Below are positions 18,690 through 28,207 of a DNA stretch of 64,000 bases, one piece after another (positions within the stretch are counted from its first letter, which is position 1; each line of letters starts with the position of its first letter). Source of the DNA: Celeribacter naphthalenivorans (lineage in GTDB: Bacteria; Pseudomonadota; Alphaproteobacteria; Rhodobacterales; Rhodobacteraceae). The notes beneath the pieces were generated by a model that was given only the letters and a program-made list of their open reading frames with translations, searched no databases and had not been told where the DNA came from. Location of the stretch: NCBI RefSeq assembly GCF_020524585.1, contig NZ_JAIVLK010000001.1, forward strand, positions 310,001-374,000. The letters run 5' to 3'. The translations under genes were made by a program, and so were the position numbers.

Positions 18690-20594
18690 GTGACAGCGCC
18701 GAACGTGTGTATCCGTCATTTGGCCAATGCGTGGGAAAGAATTTTGAGCAGCCAATTGAAAGATTCTCCGATTATTCAAGCCTTTAAGCGCATGCAGGTC
18801 GCGCTTATGATTTTAGGATCGGGCGGTCAAATATTGCACAGCAATCATAAGGCCAATCGCTTGTTCGGGTATGACGAGGACGAGCTTATAACGCGCGACA
18901 TATGTGATGTTTTGTGCGTTGAATCTGTTGCTGAGTTGAATGCCTTTATCGAACCTCCCGCCGTTGATACCCTCATCAAAAAAATAGCGGGACGGCATAA
19001 AAACGGGGAGACACTCATTCTCTCGGTACATGTCTCGCTATGGATCGATGCCGATCTGGGCCAGCAGCACGCATTGGTCTTGAGAGACATTTCAAAGGAA
19101 TTGAAGGCGCAAACTTCGGTCAGAGATGAGCTCCAAAGGGCGAACAACGCCATCGTCGGCGCTCAAATTGGAGTGTTCGAATACAACCCCGTTGATGACA
19201 CCGTGATTGTTTCCAACATATGGCGAGAGTTGTTGGAGCTGGACCCGTCAGATGATGTGGATGTTCAGGTGGAATGGCGAGGCCGCGTGCATCCTGAGGA
19301 GCTTGATGCCGCATTGGAGCCCATCCGCCTGTGTCTCGCCGGCACGCACGAGAGGGCGCGTTGCGAATATAGATTGCGATCACGGGATGGAACGCAATGG
19401 CGCTGGATCCGTACCGATATTGCGGTTTCAAAACGGAATGAGGCTGGTCAGCCTATTCGTTTGAGCGGCGCAATGTCGGACATCTCGGACATCAAGGCCA
19501 CCGAAGACGCTTTGAGAGCAAGTGTCGAACAGTTTCGCACCACATTCGAAAGTCCGGTTATCGGGAAGGTCATTGTCGGCTTAGAAGGTGACTTGCTTCG
19601 TGTAAATGAGGCCATGTGTGATCTTCTAGGGTATTCCAAGGAGGAGCTTCAGGCCACCGACTTCCAGACATTGACGTATCCCGATGATCTGGACAAAGAT
19701 CTTTCTTTGTTTAACCAATTGAAAAAAGAGGAAATTTCTCACTACGAGCTGGAAAAGCGCTACATCCGTGCGAACGGTGCCATTATGTGGGGGCACTTAA
19801 CCGTGAACATGATCAAAGACGCGAAGGGCCAGCCAGAATATTTCGTTTCCCAGATCATAGATATCACCGAACGACGGCGGCTGAGTGAAGTTAAAAGCAG
19901 ATTTGTGTCGACTGTCAGTCATGAACTTAGAACGCCACTGACCTCGGTTTTGGGCTCTTTGATGTTGCTGTCTTCCCTTGATGATGAACCTCTATCTGAT
20001 GAGGCTCAGCGGTTGTTGTTCATTGCACAGAAAAACGGGGAGCGCCTGCGCGATCTGGTCGATAACATTCTGGATTTTGAAAAGTTTTCAGCCAAACAAA
20101 TGCGGTTTGCCTTATCGGAAAACCAGCTTGTCTCACTTGTTGAGGAATCCGTTATGGTGAATTTGGTTGCGGCAGATATATCGGGTGTGCGCTGCAACAT
20201 CATTTGCCCGGATCGGACGGTGCGCGGTTTTGTTGATCCGAAACGCTTTGCTCAGGTGATGGCCAACCTTCTGTCGAACGCTACGAAATTTGCCGCAAAA
20301 GGGAGTCCAATTGATATCTCTGTTATAGAAGAAAGCGAGGCCGTGCGCATTACAGTCCTCAACAGAGGCGATGGCATTCCGGCGTCCATGCAGGCTCATA
20401 TGTTCGAGCCTTTTTTCCAAGCCACACCTGGGGCGACCCCCATCAAGGGCGGGACTGGTTTGGGCCTCAGCATCACCAAGCAAATTGTTGAGCAGACGGG
20501 GGGGCAAATCGGGTTTGAAAGCGTTCCCGGTGAGATCACCAAATTCTGGTTTACCATACCGAAAAAATGCCCCGAAGGACATCCTGGCGACTGA
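18690..20594 (+). CDS. Multi-PAS hybrid-less sensor histidine kinase
   Basis: 634 residues from a GTG with AGGAAA seven bases before. Three PAS-type modules occur (about 30-140, 150-275 and 285-400, the latter two with PAC tails such as YFVSQIIDITERRR). Then comes HisKA with the phospho-acceptor His in VSHELRTPLTSV (about 411) and HATPase_c with NLLSNATKFA and GTGLGLSITKQI. No transmembrane segment or signal peptide is evident, so it is probably a cytoplasmic sensor. It converges tail to tail, 16 bp apart, on a response regulator at 20611-21591, its likely partner. The stimulus is unknown. Confidence 0.88.
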   Translation: MTAPNVCIRHLANAWERILSSQLKDSPIIQAFKRMQVALMILGSGGQILHSNHKANRLFGYDEDELITRDICDVLCVESVAELNAFIEPPAVDTLIKKIAGRHKNGETLILSVHVSLWIDADLGQQHALVLRDISKELKAQTSVRDELQRANNAIVGAQIGVFEYNPVDDTVIVSNIWRELLELDPSDDVDVQVEWRGRVHPEELDAALEPIRLCLAGTHERARCEYRLRSRDGTQWRWIRTDIAVSKRNEAGQPIRLSGAMSDISDIKATEDALRASVEQFRTTFESPVIGKVIVGLEGDLLRVNEAMCDLLGYSKEELQATDFQTLTYPDDLDKDLSLFNQLKKEEISHYELEKRYIRANGAIMWGHLTVNMIKDAKGQPEYFVSQIIDITERRRLSEVKSRFVSTVSHELRTPLTSVLGSLMLLSSLDDEPLSDEAQRLLFIAQKNGERLRDLVDNILDFEKFSAKQMRFALSENQLVSLVEESVMVNLVAADISGVRCNIICPDRTVRGFVDPKRFAQVMANLLSNATKFAAKGSPIDISVIEESEAVRITVLNRGDGIPASMQAHMFEPFFQATPGATPIKGGTGLGLSITKQIVEQTGGQIGFESVPGEITKFWFTIPKKCPEGHPGD

Positions 20595-20610
20595 TCTCTA
20601 TGGCGTCGCT

Positions 20611-21591
20611 TTAGACGCTGTATGCAGAGTAGATATTGACCGGCCTTGGCGCTTTTTGTTTCTCCTCAACGCGCGCCTGAGCACGTGCAATTGCGCGCTC
20701 AAATGTATCGCGCACCGAGAGCATGGCACTGGTGTTGGGCCGCAACGGGCTTCCTGCGGAGACTTCGAGATCAAGAGGCTCCCCATTGTCGTATTCGGAG
20801 TTCTTTTCATCGAGAGCGTTCTGAATTTCGGATTCGAGTTTTTCAGAGGTTTCAAAGTGGGGCGTGTTGGAGACCACGATAAAGGCGCCATTGCCGACAT
20901 AGGACATCAAAGGCTTCGTCGCTCCCAGAGCATTGAAAATCGCGTCGGTCACCTCAGTGAGCGCATATGAAAACTCTGCCATCGAGGCTCGGGAATGGAT
21001 GGCCTCAATTTGATGTATCTTCACAGCAAAGATATTTGAGCCGCCAAGGCCCGCATTTGAGAGCTGTTTTAGGTAATTTTCCAGAGCACCTTCGCAGATA
21101 AGGTTTTTGATACCTTCAATCGTCACAGCGTCAGAAAGCGGGGGCGGGGTGTCAGATTCACAAGAAAGGGTCGGCTGCGAACTTTTGTCATTCGCCTCTA
21201 GGTGACCTTGCCGTGCGGCGATGAGTTCCTTGGCAAGTCGCAAACGCGTACGCAATTCAACGATGTCGAACGGCTTGCTGGCGTAATCCGTCGCACCAGC
21301 TTCAAAAGCGCGGTCAATGAACTCACGCTCTTTCATTGCTGTGAGCATGATGATGGGCACCTTGCGATATGAGGGGACCTCACGAACACGGGCACAAAGC
21401 TCGATCCCATCCATTCCCGGCATGTTGATATCCAGAAGGAGGCATTCAAACGGAGCCTCACTGTTCGCCAAAATATCCAACGCAGCAGTCCCCGAAGGGG
21501 CCGTCGACATTTTGTCGAAGCCCGCCTTCTGGCCGATCATCGGCAGAAGTTCCAGTATGAAGGGGTCGTCATCGACAGCCAGAATTCGCAT
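20611..21591 (-). CDS. Response regulator with REC domain and degenerate GGDEF-like output
   Basis: 326 residues from the ATG at 21591 (GAGG six bases upstream). Residues 1-120 are a REC domain with acidic residues in AVDDDP, the phospho-acceptor Asp54 in LLLDINMPGMDG, a Thr in IIMLTAMKE and a Lys in YASKPFD. The C-terminal 160 residues have the strand-helix layout of a diguanylate cyclase, but the active-site loop reads YVGNGAFIVV instead of the usual GGDEF/GGEEF. Cyclase activity is therefore unlikely; binding or protein interaction is possible. Output class is an inference from layout. Confidence 0.72.
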   Translation of the reverse strand: MRILAVDDDPFILELLPMIGQKAGFDKMSTAPSGTAALDILANSEAPFECLLLDINMPGMDGIELCARVREVPSYRKVPIIMLTAMKEREFIDRAFEAGATDYASKPFDIVELRTRLRLAKELIAARQGHLEANDKSSQPTLSCESDTPPPLSDAVTIEGIKNLICEGALENYLKQLSNAGLGGSNIFAVKIHQIEAIHSRASMAEFSYALTEVTDAIFNALGATKPLMSYVGNGAFIVVSNTPHFETSEKLESEIQNALDEKNSEYDNGEPLDLEVSAGSPLRPNTSAMLSVRDTFERAIARAQARVEEKQKAPRPVNIYSAYSV

Positions 21592-22295
21592 GTAGGCCTC
21601 TAAAATTGAAAATGCGACAACCGTTATGAACTCATACAGCCTTCCGTAGATGGAGAAGGTGACCACTAAGGCGCATTTGCGCAATTTGCAATTAAAAATT
21701 GCATTTGGAGAGGCTTTATGTCTTGGGTGGGGTGGTAAGGTAATGTTTTATCTTATTGAATTTAAAAAATTTTGTTATTTTCTTTGCAGTCTGCCATAGG
21801 TTGTTTGGTGTGTCTGTGCAGTATATCAGACTGTTTCCAAATGGTTTCTTTGATGTTCTGCATATTGAGCAGATTTTCTGCAAACCATGTCTGACATCAG
21901 AAAACAGAGATCACTCCCCCCAACAATCAAATTGCCCGCAACTGTTAAGGAAGAGGATAGGCGCCAATTGCTTCATCGTTGTTTCAAAGAACAAAGTGGT
22001 ATTTGAGACTCTGGCTCGCTGCCGTGTCCCACTTAAATGATGGGCGCTGCAGACTGATCAGTCTTGCTCAATGCCAGCGCCGTCCGCCCCTTCTGGAAAA
22101 GCACTCCGCGCGACACATTCCATCGCAACTTTTCCTTTCATGCGCCATGCGGCGAACTTTCGCTTTCCGCCGATTTCGTTTAGATATCGCTTCCGGCCCA
22201 TTGCCTTCATTCGGCGAATTGGGTCTCGCTGAGGCGCTGCTTCACTAGATCGGTCATTGAGCTACGCTTGCCTCACGCGACCCGGTCTTCCAACG
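21592..22295. other. Long intergenic region, partly AT-rich
   Basis: About 700 bases. A strongly AT-rich block at about 21740-21790 may hold the promoter of the response regulator or mark inserted DNA. A 94-codon frame at 21756-22040 has no recognisable features and is not called. Confidence 0.4.
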
Positions 22296-23282
22296 TCAGT
22301 GGATCACGCGCCAGTCCCCCTTCGCATCCTGCCAGACATAGAGCACCAGCGTGGCCCGCTGGCCCGTCGACGGATTGTAGAACGCCAGAGGGGAGGGCAC
22401 CAGAGCCGCGAGCCTGCCGTTTCCGAACCGCTGAACGATGCCGGCATTCGGATCCAGTTCAAGGATTTCGAAACCGGTATCAGCTTGGAAAAGGGGGGCA
22501 AGGGAGGCGTCAAAAAACTGGTCGGGCGTGACGCCGATGGCAGCGGCCTGCCGGGAGATATAGGGGGCGAGGGCCTGACGTGCGGTCTCTTCGCCATGCG
22601 CCAGGGCGGCGTGGAGGCGGGCATAGGCGGCGCGGATGCCGGTGTCGGCCTCGGAAGTCAGGGCCAAGGGCTCAGCCGCTTGCCAGATGAACGGGGGCAA
22701 TGCCATGTCGACGTCGACAACAAAGTCTAAAGACGCCGTTCCATCCGCGTGGGTGGCGGTTTTAACTCCGGCGATGGCCAGGTGCTTCTGTGTGCCGGGC
22801 GTGCTGACCAACCACGGGCCGTCGGATCCGGCGGTGTCGAGTGTGACGGCGATCGCATGTTCCGTGTCGGCAAAGGGCAGCGTGGGCTGGCCTGCAGGTC
22901 TCCACAACAGGCGCGCGCGGAAGGCCGTTTCGAACCCGTCCACCGGATCTGCACGGGGCGTGAGCGTCAGGGCGACAGTGTTCTGCCCCTGTCGGAAAGC
23001 CGGGTTCAGCGGTATGTGAGTGGTGATTGTCGCGTCAGAGCCAAAAGGCGCGCCGGGGGTGAAAACCGGGACATCGTTTACGCGCATGTCCAGGGTCGCG
23101 GCGGTGATGTCGATGTCGAGACCGATCGCAGTCTCTGCAGGATCGAGCGGCGCGGCCGTGACCTTGGCGCCGCCCTGAAGCAGGCAAAGCACCAGTGCCG
23201 CGCAAAGAGCTGTCAAAAAGCCTCTGCTGCGGCTGGTGCGGGTTCGCGGTGTCGCGTTTAATCTTTGGATAGCGGACCTCAT
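22296..23282 (-). CDS. Secreted protein of unknown function
   Basis: 328 residues. A charged N-terminus and hydrophobic stretch (about 22-40, FLTALCAALVLCLLQGGAKV) ending near VTAAPLDP look like a signal peptide. The middle is beta-rich (ITTHIPLNPAFRQGQNTVAL). The C-terminal 130 residues are mixed, ending LVLYVWQDAKGDWRVIH, which resembles the last strands of a small alpha/beta cone fold. I do not recognise the family. It lies 56 bp downstream of the 399-residue gene on the same strand, so the two are probably co-transcribed. Confidence 0.7.
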   Translation of the reverse strand: MRSAIQRLNATPRTRTSRSRGFLTALCAALVLCLLQGGAKVTAAPLDPAETAIGLDIDITAATLDMRVNDVPVFTPGAPFGSDATITTHIPLNPAFRQGQNTVALTLTPRADPVDGFETAFRARLLWRPAGQPTLPFADTEHAIAVTLDTAGSDGPWLVSTPGTQKHLAIAGVKTATHADGTASLDFVVDVDMALPPFIWQAAEPLALTSEADTGIRAAYARLHAALAHGEETARQALAPYISRQAAAIGVTPDQFFDASLAPLFQADTGFEILELDPNAGIVQRFGNGRLAALVPSPLAFYNPSTGQRATLVLYVWQDAKGDWRVIH

Positions 23283-23338
23283 CTTTCGTCTCTCGGGCAG
23301 GATTGCGAGGCGGGGCGCGTGGGGCGTGCCGGTTTGCG

Positions 23339-24538
23339 TCAGTCAGGGGTCGAAGGTGTGCCGCCGGAGAGCACCCAATCGCGGATCCGCTTCTTGTCCG
23401 CGCGCTTGCGCCCGCAGGCAACATGCATGGCGTCGATGTCGGTATCGTAAACCAGGCCATGCACGTCCGCCAAGGAACGGAGCCAGGTCGGGAACGATGT
23501 GAGCTTATCAATCGGTGGAATCCCGTCTTCCTGCAAGCTGGTCTTCCCAGCGAAGTGGCTGTAGTTGACCTTCGTGGAATGCTGAAGGGTCACTTCCCAT
23601 TCCGGGTTGCGTGAGGGATTCATCCGAAGGTGCAGCCTGAGAGGATTATACCAGCGTTGTCCGCTATCCTTTTCGGGGAGGGCCACCTGGATCTCCCAGT
23701 CGCTTGTTTCGGCGATGTCGAGCCCGAGCCCACGGGCCAGCGCTATCACCTCGCTTGCCTCGTCTTGGGCCGTTTTCTGGGCCGCCTGCTGGGCGGTCAA
23801 CTTGTCGAACAGAGCCCGGCAGGCGCTCTCGTCAGGGCCGATTTCGCCCATCACCGTCTCGAGCGTCTTGTGCAGGGTGGTCAGGAACTTCTGCTGCCGG
23901 GGCGTGTCCGGCGGAACGGCCGAGAGATCATGGCACAGCCCGGTCCGGGTTTCGGGCGCGAGGGCAACCGTCAGCATCATGGCCCAGAATGTCAGGTCGA
24001 CCATGTTGAAGGTTTCGCCCTCGGGGGCGGACAGCCCCAAGTACTCGGTGTGCCGCAGCACCGCGAGCAGGCGGGGCGCCTCGGGGATGAAGGGGCGGAA
24101 CCTCTCGAGCTTAGCGCGTTGCCCGGGAAGGCTGGTGTACCTGTGGCACTGGGTCAGGGTTTTGAGCCGCGCTTTCAACTCTTTCGCGGTATCCAGGCCA
24201 CTCGATGGCAAGGCGCCGGTCGCGTCGAAGCCGAAAAGGTACAGCCCTACCAGCCGCGGAAAGATCAACGGCTCGGGCCCGGTCATGTCGGGCAACAGTT
24301 GCTTGTAGCCTTCAATCAAGAGTGGAATTTCACCTTGGGGCACGGCGGGGGCGATATTGGCGCGCCGAAGGTAATGCCGATAGAATGTGATACGCTCTTC
24401 GGGCTCGAGATCCCGTGCCAGTTTCGCGGCGATCGGCACGATGTGATGGTGGTTCATCGTCCAGAATTTTGGCTTGGTGTCAGTGCCTTCGTCAGCAATG
24501 AAGGCACGCGCGAGCGTGGCAGGATCTTGTGTCGACAT
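23339..24538 (-). CDS. Conserved-looking cytoplasmic protein, unrecognised
   Basis: 399 residues from the ATG at 24538 (AGAAGG upstream); the frame stays open another 119 codons but that extension is low complexity and unlike coding sequence. There is no signal peptide or membrane segment. Features include NHHHIVPIAAKLA (about 30), an alanine- and glutamine-rich helical part (LTAQQAAQKTAQDEASEVIA, about 265) and a tail HVACGRKRADKKRIRDWVLS. I recognise no domain. It shares a short operon with the secreted protein at 22296, and nothing nearby suggests a pathway. Confidence 0.6.
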   Translation of the reverse strand: MSTQDPATLARAFIADEGTDTKPKFWTMNHHHIVPIAAKLARDLEPEERITFYRHYLRRANIAPAVPQGEIPLLIEGYKQLLPDMTGPEPLIFPRLVGLYLFGFDATGALPSSGLDTAKELKARLKTLTQCHRYTSLPGQRAKLERFRPFIPEAPRLLAVLRHTEYLGLSAPEGETFNMVDLTFWAMMLTVALAPETRTGLCHDLSAVPPDTPRQQKFLTTLHKTLETVMGEIGPDESACRALFDKLTAQQAAQKTAQDEASEVIALARGLGLDIAETSDWEIQVALPEKDSGQRWYNPLRLHLRMNPSRNPEWEVTLQHSTKVNYSHFAGKTSLQEDGIPPIDKLTSFPTWLRSLADVHGLVYDTDIDAMHVACGRKRADKKRIRDWVLSGGTPSTPD

Positions 24539-24839
24539 GAGCAGGGCCTTCTTTTTGGTCCGGATGGCGGGACTATGGGACGGGAAACGATGCGGTGTCC
24601 ATCCTGCAACCCAAGGTAATGGGGCAGTCAGCAATTTTGTGCGCGAGTCAGACGAGCCGTTTGCCGAAGCCCTGAGAACCACGGGGTTAGCGATGAAACT
24701 GGCCGGTTTCGATGTGAAACGGGGGGCGAACGCTTGTAACTGTGCCACATCGACAAGAACCAGCCCCAGTCTTGCGGATCCCCGTTGGAATTGGCGCTCT
24801 TCGAATATTCGCCGTTCTGATGGGCGGAGCGTCGTAGCT
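24539..24839. other. Intergenic stretch between unknown operon and LysR gene
   Basis: About 300 bases containing the upstream region of the 399-residue gene and the end of the LysR gene. A 71-codon minus frame (24628-24843) is not convincing. Confidence 0.35.
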
Positions 24840-25769
24840 TCACGGAAGCGATCGTTCGGACCTAGGCGCTGCGATTGCCTGCCGCACCTGTTCAATTAAC
24901 CAGCGCAGTGCAGGATCGGTGCGCCGACGCTTTGCCGAGATCGCGGCGAAGGGGATCGAGGGCATTGTAACGGGTGGAGCGGCAACTTCCATGCCCGGAT
25001 CGACGGTATCCAAGCACCGCCGCGCCACTGTCAGGATCAGGTCGGTGCCACGAACAACCTGCGGCGCCACGTTCCAATGGGGAAGAACCAAAGCAATGCG
25101 CCGTTGCTTGCGATGTGAACGGAGGTGGAGATCGAGCTCTGTCGCCGCCTCGCCATGCACCGCCGTGAGGACATGGGGTGCGGTCCAGTAGCGTGCTTCG
25201 GTCAGGCCGTGATAGGGCTGCGGCTGGGCCAATGGATCGAGAAGGCAGGCATACTCGTCTTCGAACAGGGTCTCTGCGATGCAACGTGAGGGCAGTTCAG
25301 GGAAGACCCCAAAGGCCATGTCGATCTCGCCATCGGCCACCGCACCGATCATTCCTTCGCGGCTTTTCTGTGTGACCACAAGATCGATGCCCGGCGCCTC
25401 CGCGCGCAGGCGCTGCATGAGGTCTGGAAGCAGGAGTGCGGTGCCATAGTCAGACATGGCAAGGCGGAAGACATGGCGCGTGGAGGGGTCGAAGCCCTCG
25501 GGTGCCAGCACGGTGCGGATCTGCGCCAGCGCCTCGGCCAGCGGGGCGGACAGCGCGAGCGCGCGGAGCGTTGGCTCCATCTCGCGCCTGCGGCGGTGGA
25601 ACAGCGGGTCATCTAGCAGAATTCGGAGGCGCGCGAGCGCATGGCTGACCGCGGGCTGGCTCATGTTCAGGCGTTCGGCGGCCCGCGACAAATGTCGTTC
25701 AGCAAGAAGCGCGTCGAGCACGACGAGAAGGTTCAAATCGATAGTACGCAGATTATTCATATGCTGCAT
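24840..25769 (-). CDS. LysR-family transcriptional regulator
   Basis: About 309 residues; starts at 25769 or 25760 are both possible (MNNLRTIDLNLL fits the usual N-terminus) and neither has a clear ribosome binding site. The winged HTH spans about 8-65 (LSRAAERLNMSQPAVSHALARLR), followed by a periplasmic-binding-like effector domain (about 90-300). It is divergent from a DUF606 permease only 75 bp away, so that gene is the obvious target and the shared gap the likely operator. The effector is unknown. Confidence 0.88.
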   Translation of the reverse strand: MQHMNNLRTIDLNLLVVLDALLAERHLSRAAERLNMSQPAVSHALARLRILLDDPLFHRRRREMEPTLRALALSAPLAEALAQIRTVLAPEGFDPSTRHVFRLAMSDYGTALLLPDLMQRLRAEAPGIDLVVTQKSREGMIGAVADGEIDMAFGVFPELPSRCIAETLFEDEYACLLDPLAQPQPYHGLTEARYWTAPHVLTAVHGEAATELDLHLRSHRKQRRIALVLPHWNVAPQVVRGTDLILTVARRCLDTVDPGMEVAAPPVTMPSIPFAAISAKRRRTDPALRWLIEQVRQAIAAPRSERSLP

Positions 25770-25844
25770 GTTAGTCTGCTCATGTCGAATTTCAAATGCG
25801 GCTTGTGATAAGTCATACGAGAGGGAAAGCGAAAGGATCATGTC

Positions 25845-26303
25845 ATGCCATTTCTTCCCCTCGTCATCATCGCCGCCCTCGCTGGAGCGGCTGTGCCTTT
25901 TCAAGGCGGTGCCAACGCGGCTCTAGGCCGCGCGCTTGGTCATCCGCTCTGGGCGACACTTGCGTCGCTTGCGGTCAGCGCGCTGAGCATCCTGCCCGTC
26001 CTGCTGGTTTTGCGCGTGCCACTGCCGACACTTGGCGGTCTCGCGGGGCAACCGAAATGGATTTGGGTCGGCGGTCTCGCCGGTGTGGTCTACGTGACTG
26101 CAGCGATCCTTCTGATGCCAAAACTGGGGGCGGCCAGCTTCATGATCGCCGTGATCGCGGGGCAGGTGGTCGGGGCGCTGCTGATCGACTGGACGGGCGG
26201 TGTCGGACTGGCCGCGCGACCGGTGGATGCGGCGCGGCTGGTGGGGACGGCGATGGTCCTCTTGGGCGCGATCGTCGTCCAGTGGCCGGCCTTGTCGCGG
26301 TGA
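25845..26303 (+). CDS. DMT-superfamily small permease (DUF606/YdcZ-like)
   Basis: 152 residues with five hydrophobic segments (for example PLVIIAALAGAAVPFQGGAN, WIWVGGLAGVVYVTAAILLM and VGTAMVLLGAIVVQWPAL). The opening, with QGGANAALGRALGHP, is typical of the DUF606 family. Members are inner-membrane proteins, often working in pairs, with poorly defined substrates. AAAGGA lies upstream of the ATG. Expression is probably set by the divergent LysR regulator. Confidence 0.85.
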   Translation: MPFLPLVIIAALAGAAVPFQGGANAALGRALGHPLWATLASLAVSALSILPVLLVLRVPLPTLGGLAGQPKWIWVGGLAGVVYVTAAILLMPKLGAASFMIAVIAGQVVGALLIDWTGGVGLAARPVDAARLVGTAMVLLGAIVVQWPALSR

Positions 26304-26509
26304 CGCCCCGTGCTTTACACGTGGTTTGCGATCTGGAATACAGAGTGGGCACCGGCTTCGGTGCCGCGGAGGACCAATTTTGAAGTCAGCAGACCGAACG
26401 TCCTGAATACGGTCCCGGACAGTGTCCCGGGGCTGTCGCGCATCGCCATAGGCGACTGCGCAGGGTTCGCGCGTCTGCGCATATGTCACATGGCTTCAGA
26501 GATCTTCAC

Positions 26510-27145
26510 ATGGAAAACCACTTCGAAAGCCCGTTTCGCGGGGTGACGCTCGATCAGCAGGTCACCAATCCCAATATCACAGTCGGTCGCTTCAGCTACT
26601 ATTCGGGCTATTATCACGGCCACAGTTTCGATGACTGCGCCCGCTACCTCGTGACCGAAGAAGGGGCCGACCGCCTTGTCATCGGCAGCTTCTGCTCCAT
26701 CGGATCGGGGGCGTCCTTTATCATGGCTGGCAACCAGGGCCACCGGGCCGATTGGATCAGCACCTTTCCCTTCTACTGGATGCCCGAGGTTCCGGCCTTT
26801 GAAGGCGCGGCAAACGGATACCGGCCCGCAGGCGACACGGTGATCGGCAATGATGTCTGGATCGGCTCCGAGGCGATCATCATGTCCGGCGTCACCATCG
26901 GCGACGGCGCGGTGATCGGTACGCGGGCCGTGGTGACGCGCGACGTTCCGCCCTACGCCATCGTGGGAGGCAACCCCGCGCGCGTCATCCGTAGGCGCTT
27001 CGAGGACGCGCAGATCGCGCTCTTGCTCGAGATGCGGTGGTGGGACTGGACCGAGCCGCAACTGCGCCTCGCGATGCCGCTGCTGACAAGCGGCGATATC
27101 GAGGCGCTCCACGAGCATTGGTTGCGGGAGATCCACGTCGACTGA
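26510..27145 (+). CDS. catB: CatB-type xenobiotic O-acetyltransferase (chloramphenicol acetyltransferase family)
   Basis: 211 residues, the usual length for type B chloramphenicol acetyltransferases. The start at 26510 ([20 protein letters not shown]) matches the family N-terminus; an ATG nine codons earlier is possible. The signature [16 protein letters not shown]-like segment, [20 protein letters not shown], the catalytic His in NQGHRADW (His78) and the left-handed beta-helix repeats ([30 protein letters not shown]) are all present. The family transfers acetyl groups from acetyl-CoA to chloramphenicol or similar alcohols. The true substrate here is not shown, and no other resistance or integron genes flank it. 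Confidence 0.88.
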   Translation: MENHFESPFRGVTLDQQVTNPNITVGRFSYYSGYYHGHSFDDCARYLVTEEGADRLVIGSFCSIGSGASFIMAGNQGHRADWISTFPFYWMPEVPAFEGAANGYRPAGDTVIGNDVWIGSEAIIMSGVTIGDGAVIGTRAVVTRDVPPYAIVGGNPARVIRRRFEDAQIALLLEMRWWDWTEPQLRLAMPLLTSGDIEALHEHWLREIHVD

Positions 27146-27361
27146 AGATCATGGACGCACGTCGCGTCATGCCAGCGTCTTGGCGGCAAGGGGCTCAAAG
27201 AGTGATGGCGACGCTGTGGCGCGCCATGCAGTCGGGCGAACCGGTTATCTGGCGACGGACCAAGAACAAGAAAGACACGCCTCTTCAGCGGGAGGGGGCT
27301 ATCGCGTAAGTCACCATAAAACTTCTTGCCTTAACTGTCGTTGGCTCTGGGCGCAGCAAAA

Positions 27362-27404
27362 GTCCGCTCCCCACCTATTTTGCTTAAATGTCGCTACCGG
27401 CCCT
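27362..27404. repeat. Dispersed repeat A, copy 1
   Basis: The element begins GTCCGCT, contains TAAATGTCGC and ends ACCGGCCCT. A 43-base copy at 42195-42237 in the same orientation differs at about seven positions. Both lie in long intergenic gaps. Confidence 0.65.
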
Positions 27405-27448
27405 AAGCAAATCTTGAGCTTTATCTTCAGGTGCTGCGATTGCAGTCT

Positions 27449-27520
27449 GCATTGCCGACTTTCGCTGCGGGGGCGATGGCAAGTGCGCGCGACTGGCCGA
27501 CGTGGAAAATGGACGACTGG
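27449..27520. repeat. Dispersed repeat B, copy 1
   Basis: GCATTGCCGACTTTCGCTGC starts a 40-base block identical to one at 47232 except for one base, with weaker similarity for another 30 bases ending ATGGACGAC. It follows repeat A by 45 bases, so the two may be one composite element. Confidence 0.7.
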
Positions 27521-27620
27521 ACTCGATGCACTAAACACCCACGCAGATTGCTTGGGCAGCACAGTGATGATACTCGAAAGCCTTAAGTTGTTTTTGTTTG
27601 TGAAATTTAGGTCATCTCAA

Positions 27621-28148
27621 ATGACATTTTTGAATTCAATCGTTGTGAAGACCAGCCTTTCGAAGATCGCCTTCCTTGTGTGCTGTCTGTGCCTGCCTTT
27701 CAAACCCGCTTTAGCTTGTGCGCCACTCAACGAGCGATTGGGCATTTCGATATGTATCGAAGGCACTCCATGGGAGACGCGTAAAGACGAGGGGGATATG
27801 CATCTCTTCTACAACCGCCCGGAAGACTTTGCGGCTCGTGTCATATTTTATGACGGGGGAACAAATGACGGCTTAGACAGCGTGCGCAGCGCACGGATCA
27901 TGTCCAATTTCGACAGAGAAGAAACTGACGACTTTGCTCTTTTGAAGATGGGGCAGGTCACATCCGGAAATGTCGTATATGCAACGCGCGTGTCTCGGGA
28001 TGACATCTCTTTTATTCATGTGAATACGGTCTCCGTGGGTCCAACGAAAACCATGCGTATATCCACTTGGCGTCGAGGCGATAAGATGACTGAGAGAGAT
28101 CAAGAGATGCATATGTCTTTTGGAAAGCTCCTGACGTCCGCGCCGTGA
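27621..28148 (+). CDS. Small secreted protein, unknown function
   Basis: 175 residues from the ATG at 27621. The N-terminus (SKIAFLVCCLCLPFKPALAC) reads as a signal peptide, possibly a lipoprotein-like or cleaved one ending near ALA-CAP. The mature part has several paired features (GISICIEGTPWETR, MHLFYNRPEDFAARVIFYDG, FIHVNTVSVG) but no family I know. The frame extends upstream into the repeat region, which is not coding-like. It sits 60 bp before another unrecognised gene on the same strand. Local base composition is less GC-rich than most of the window, consistent with acquired DNA. Confidence 0.55.
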   Translation: MTFLNSIVVKTSLSKIAFLVCCLCLPFKPALACAPLNERLGISICIEGTPWETRKDEGDMHLFYNRPEDFAARVIFYDGGTNDGLDSVRSARIMSNFDREETDDFALLKMGQVTSGNVVYATRVSRDDISFIHVNTVSVGPTKTMRISTWRRGDKMTERDQEMHMSFGKLLTSAP

Positions 28149-28207
28149 CAGCAAAGGGTCAACACTTGGCCTGAACCAAATGCATCACAGCAAGAGGTAT
28201 ATTTTCA

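Larger units (their letters stand above)
27146..27620. other. Intergenic region carrying two dispersed repeats
   Basis: No gene is recognised. The stretch holds a 43-bp element (27362-27404) also found near 42195 and a 70-bp element (27449-27520) also found near 47232. Confidence 0.5.

Noticed and set aside
27180-27620. Upstream extension of the small secreted protein
   Set aside because: It would run through both dispersed repeats and place the signal peptide in the interior.
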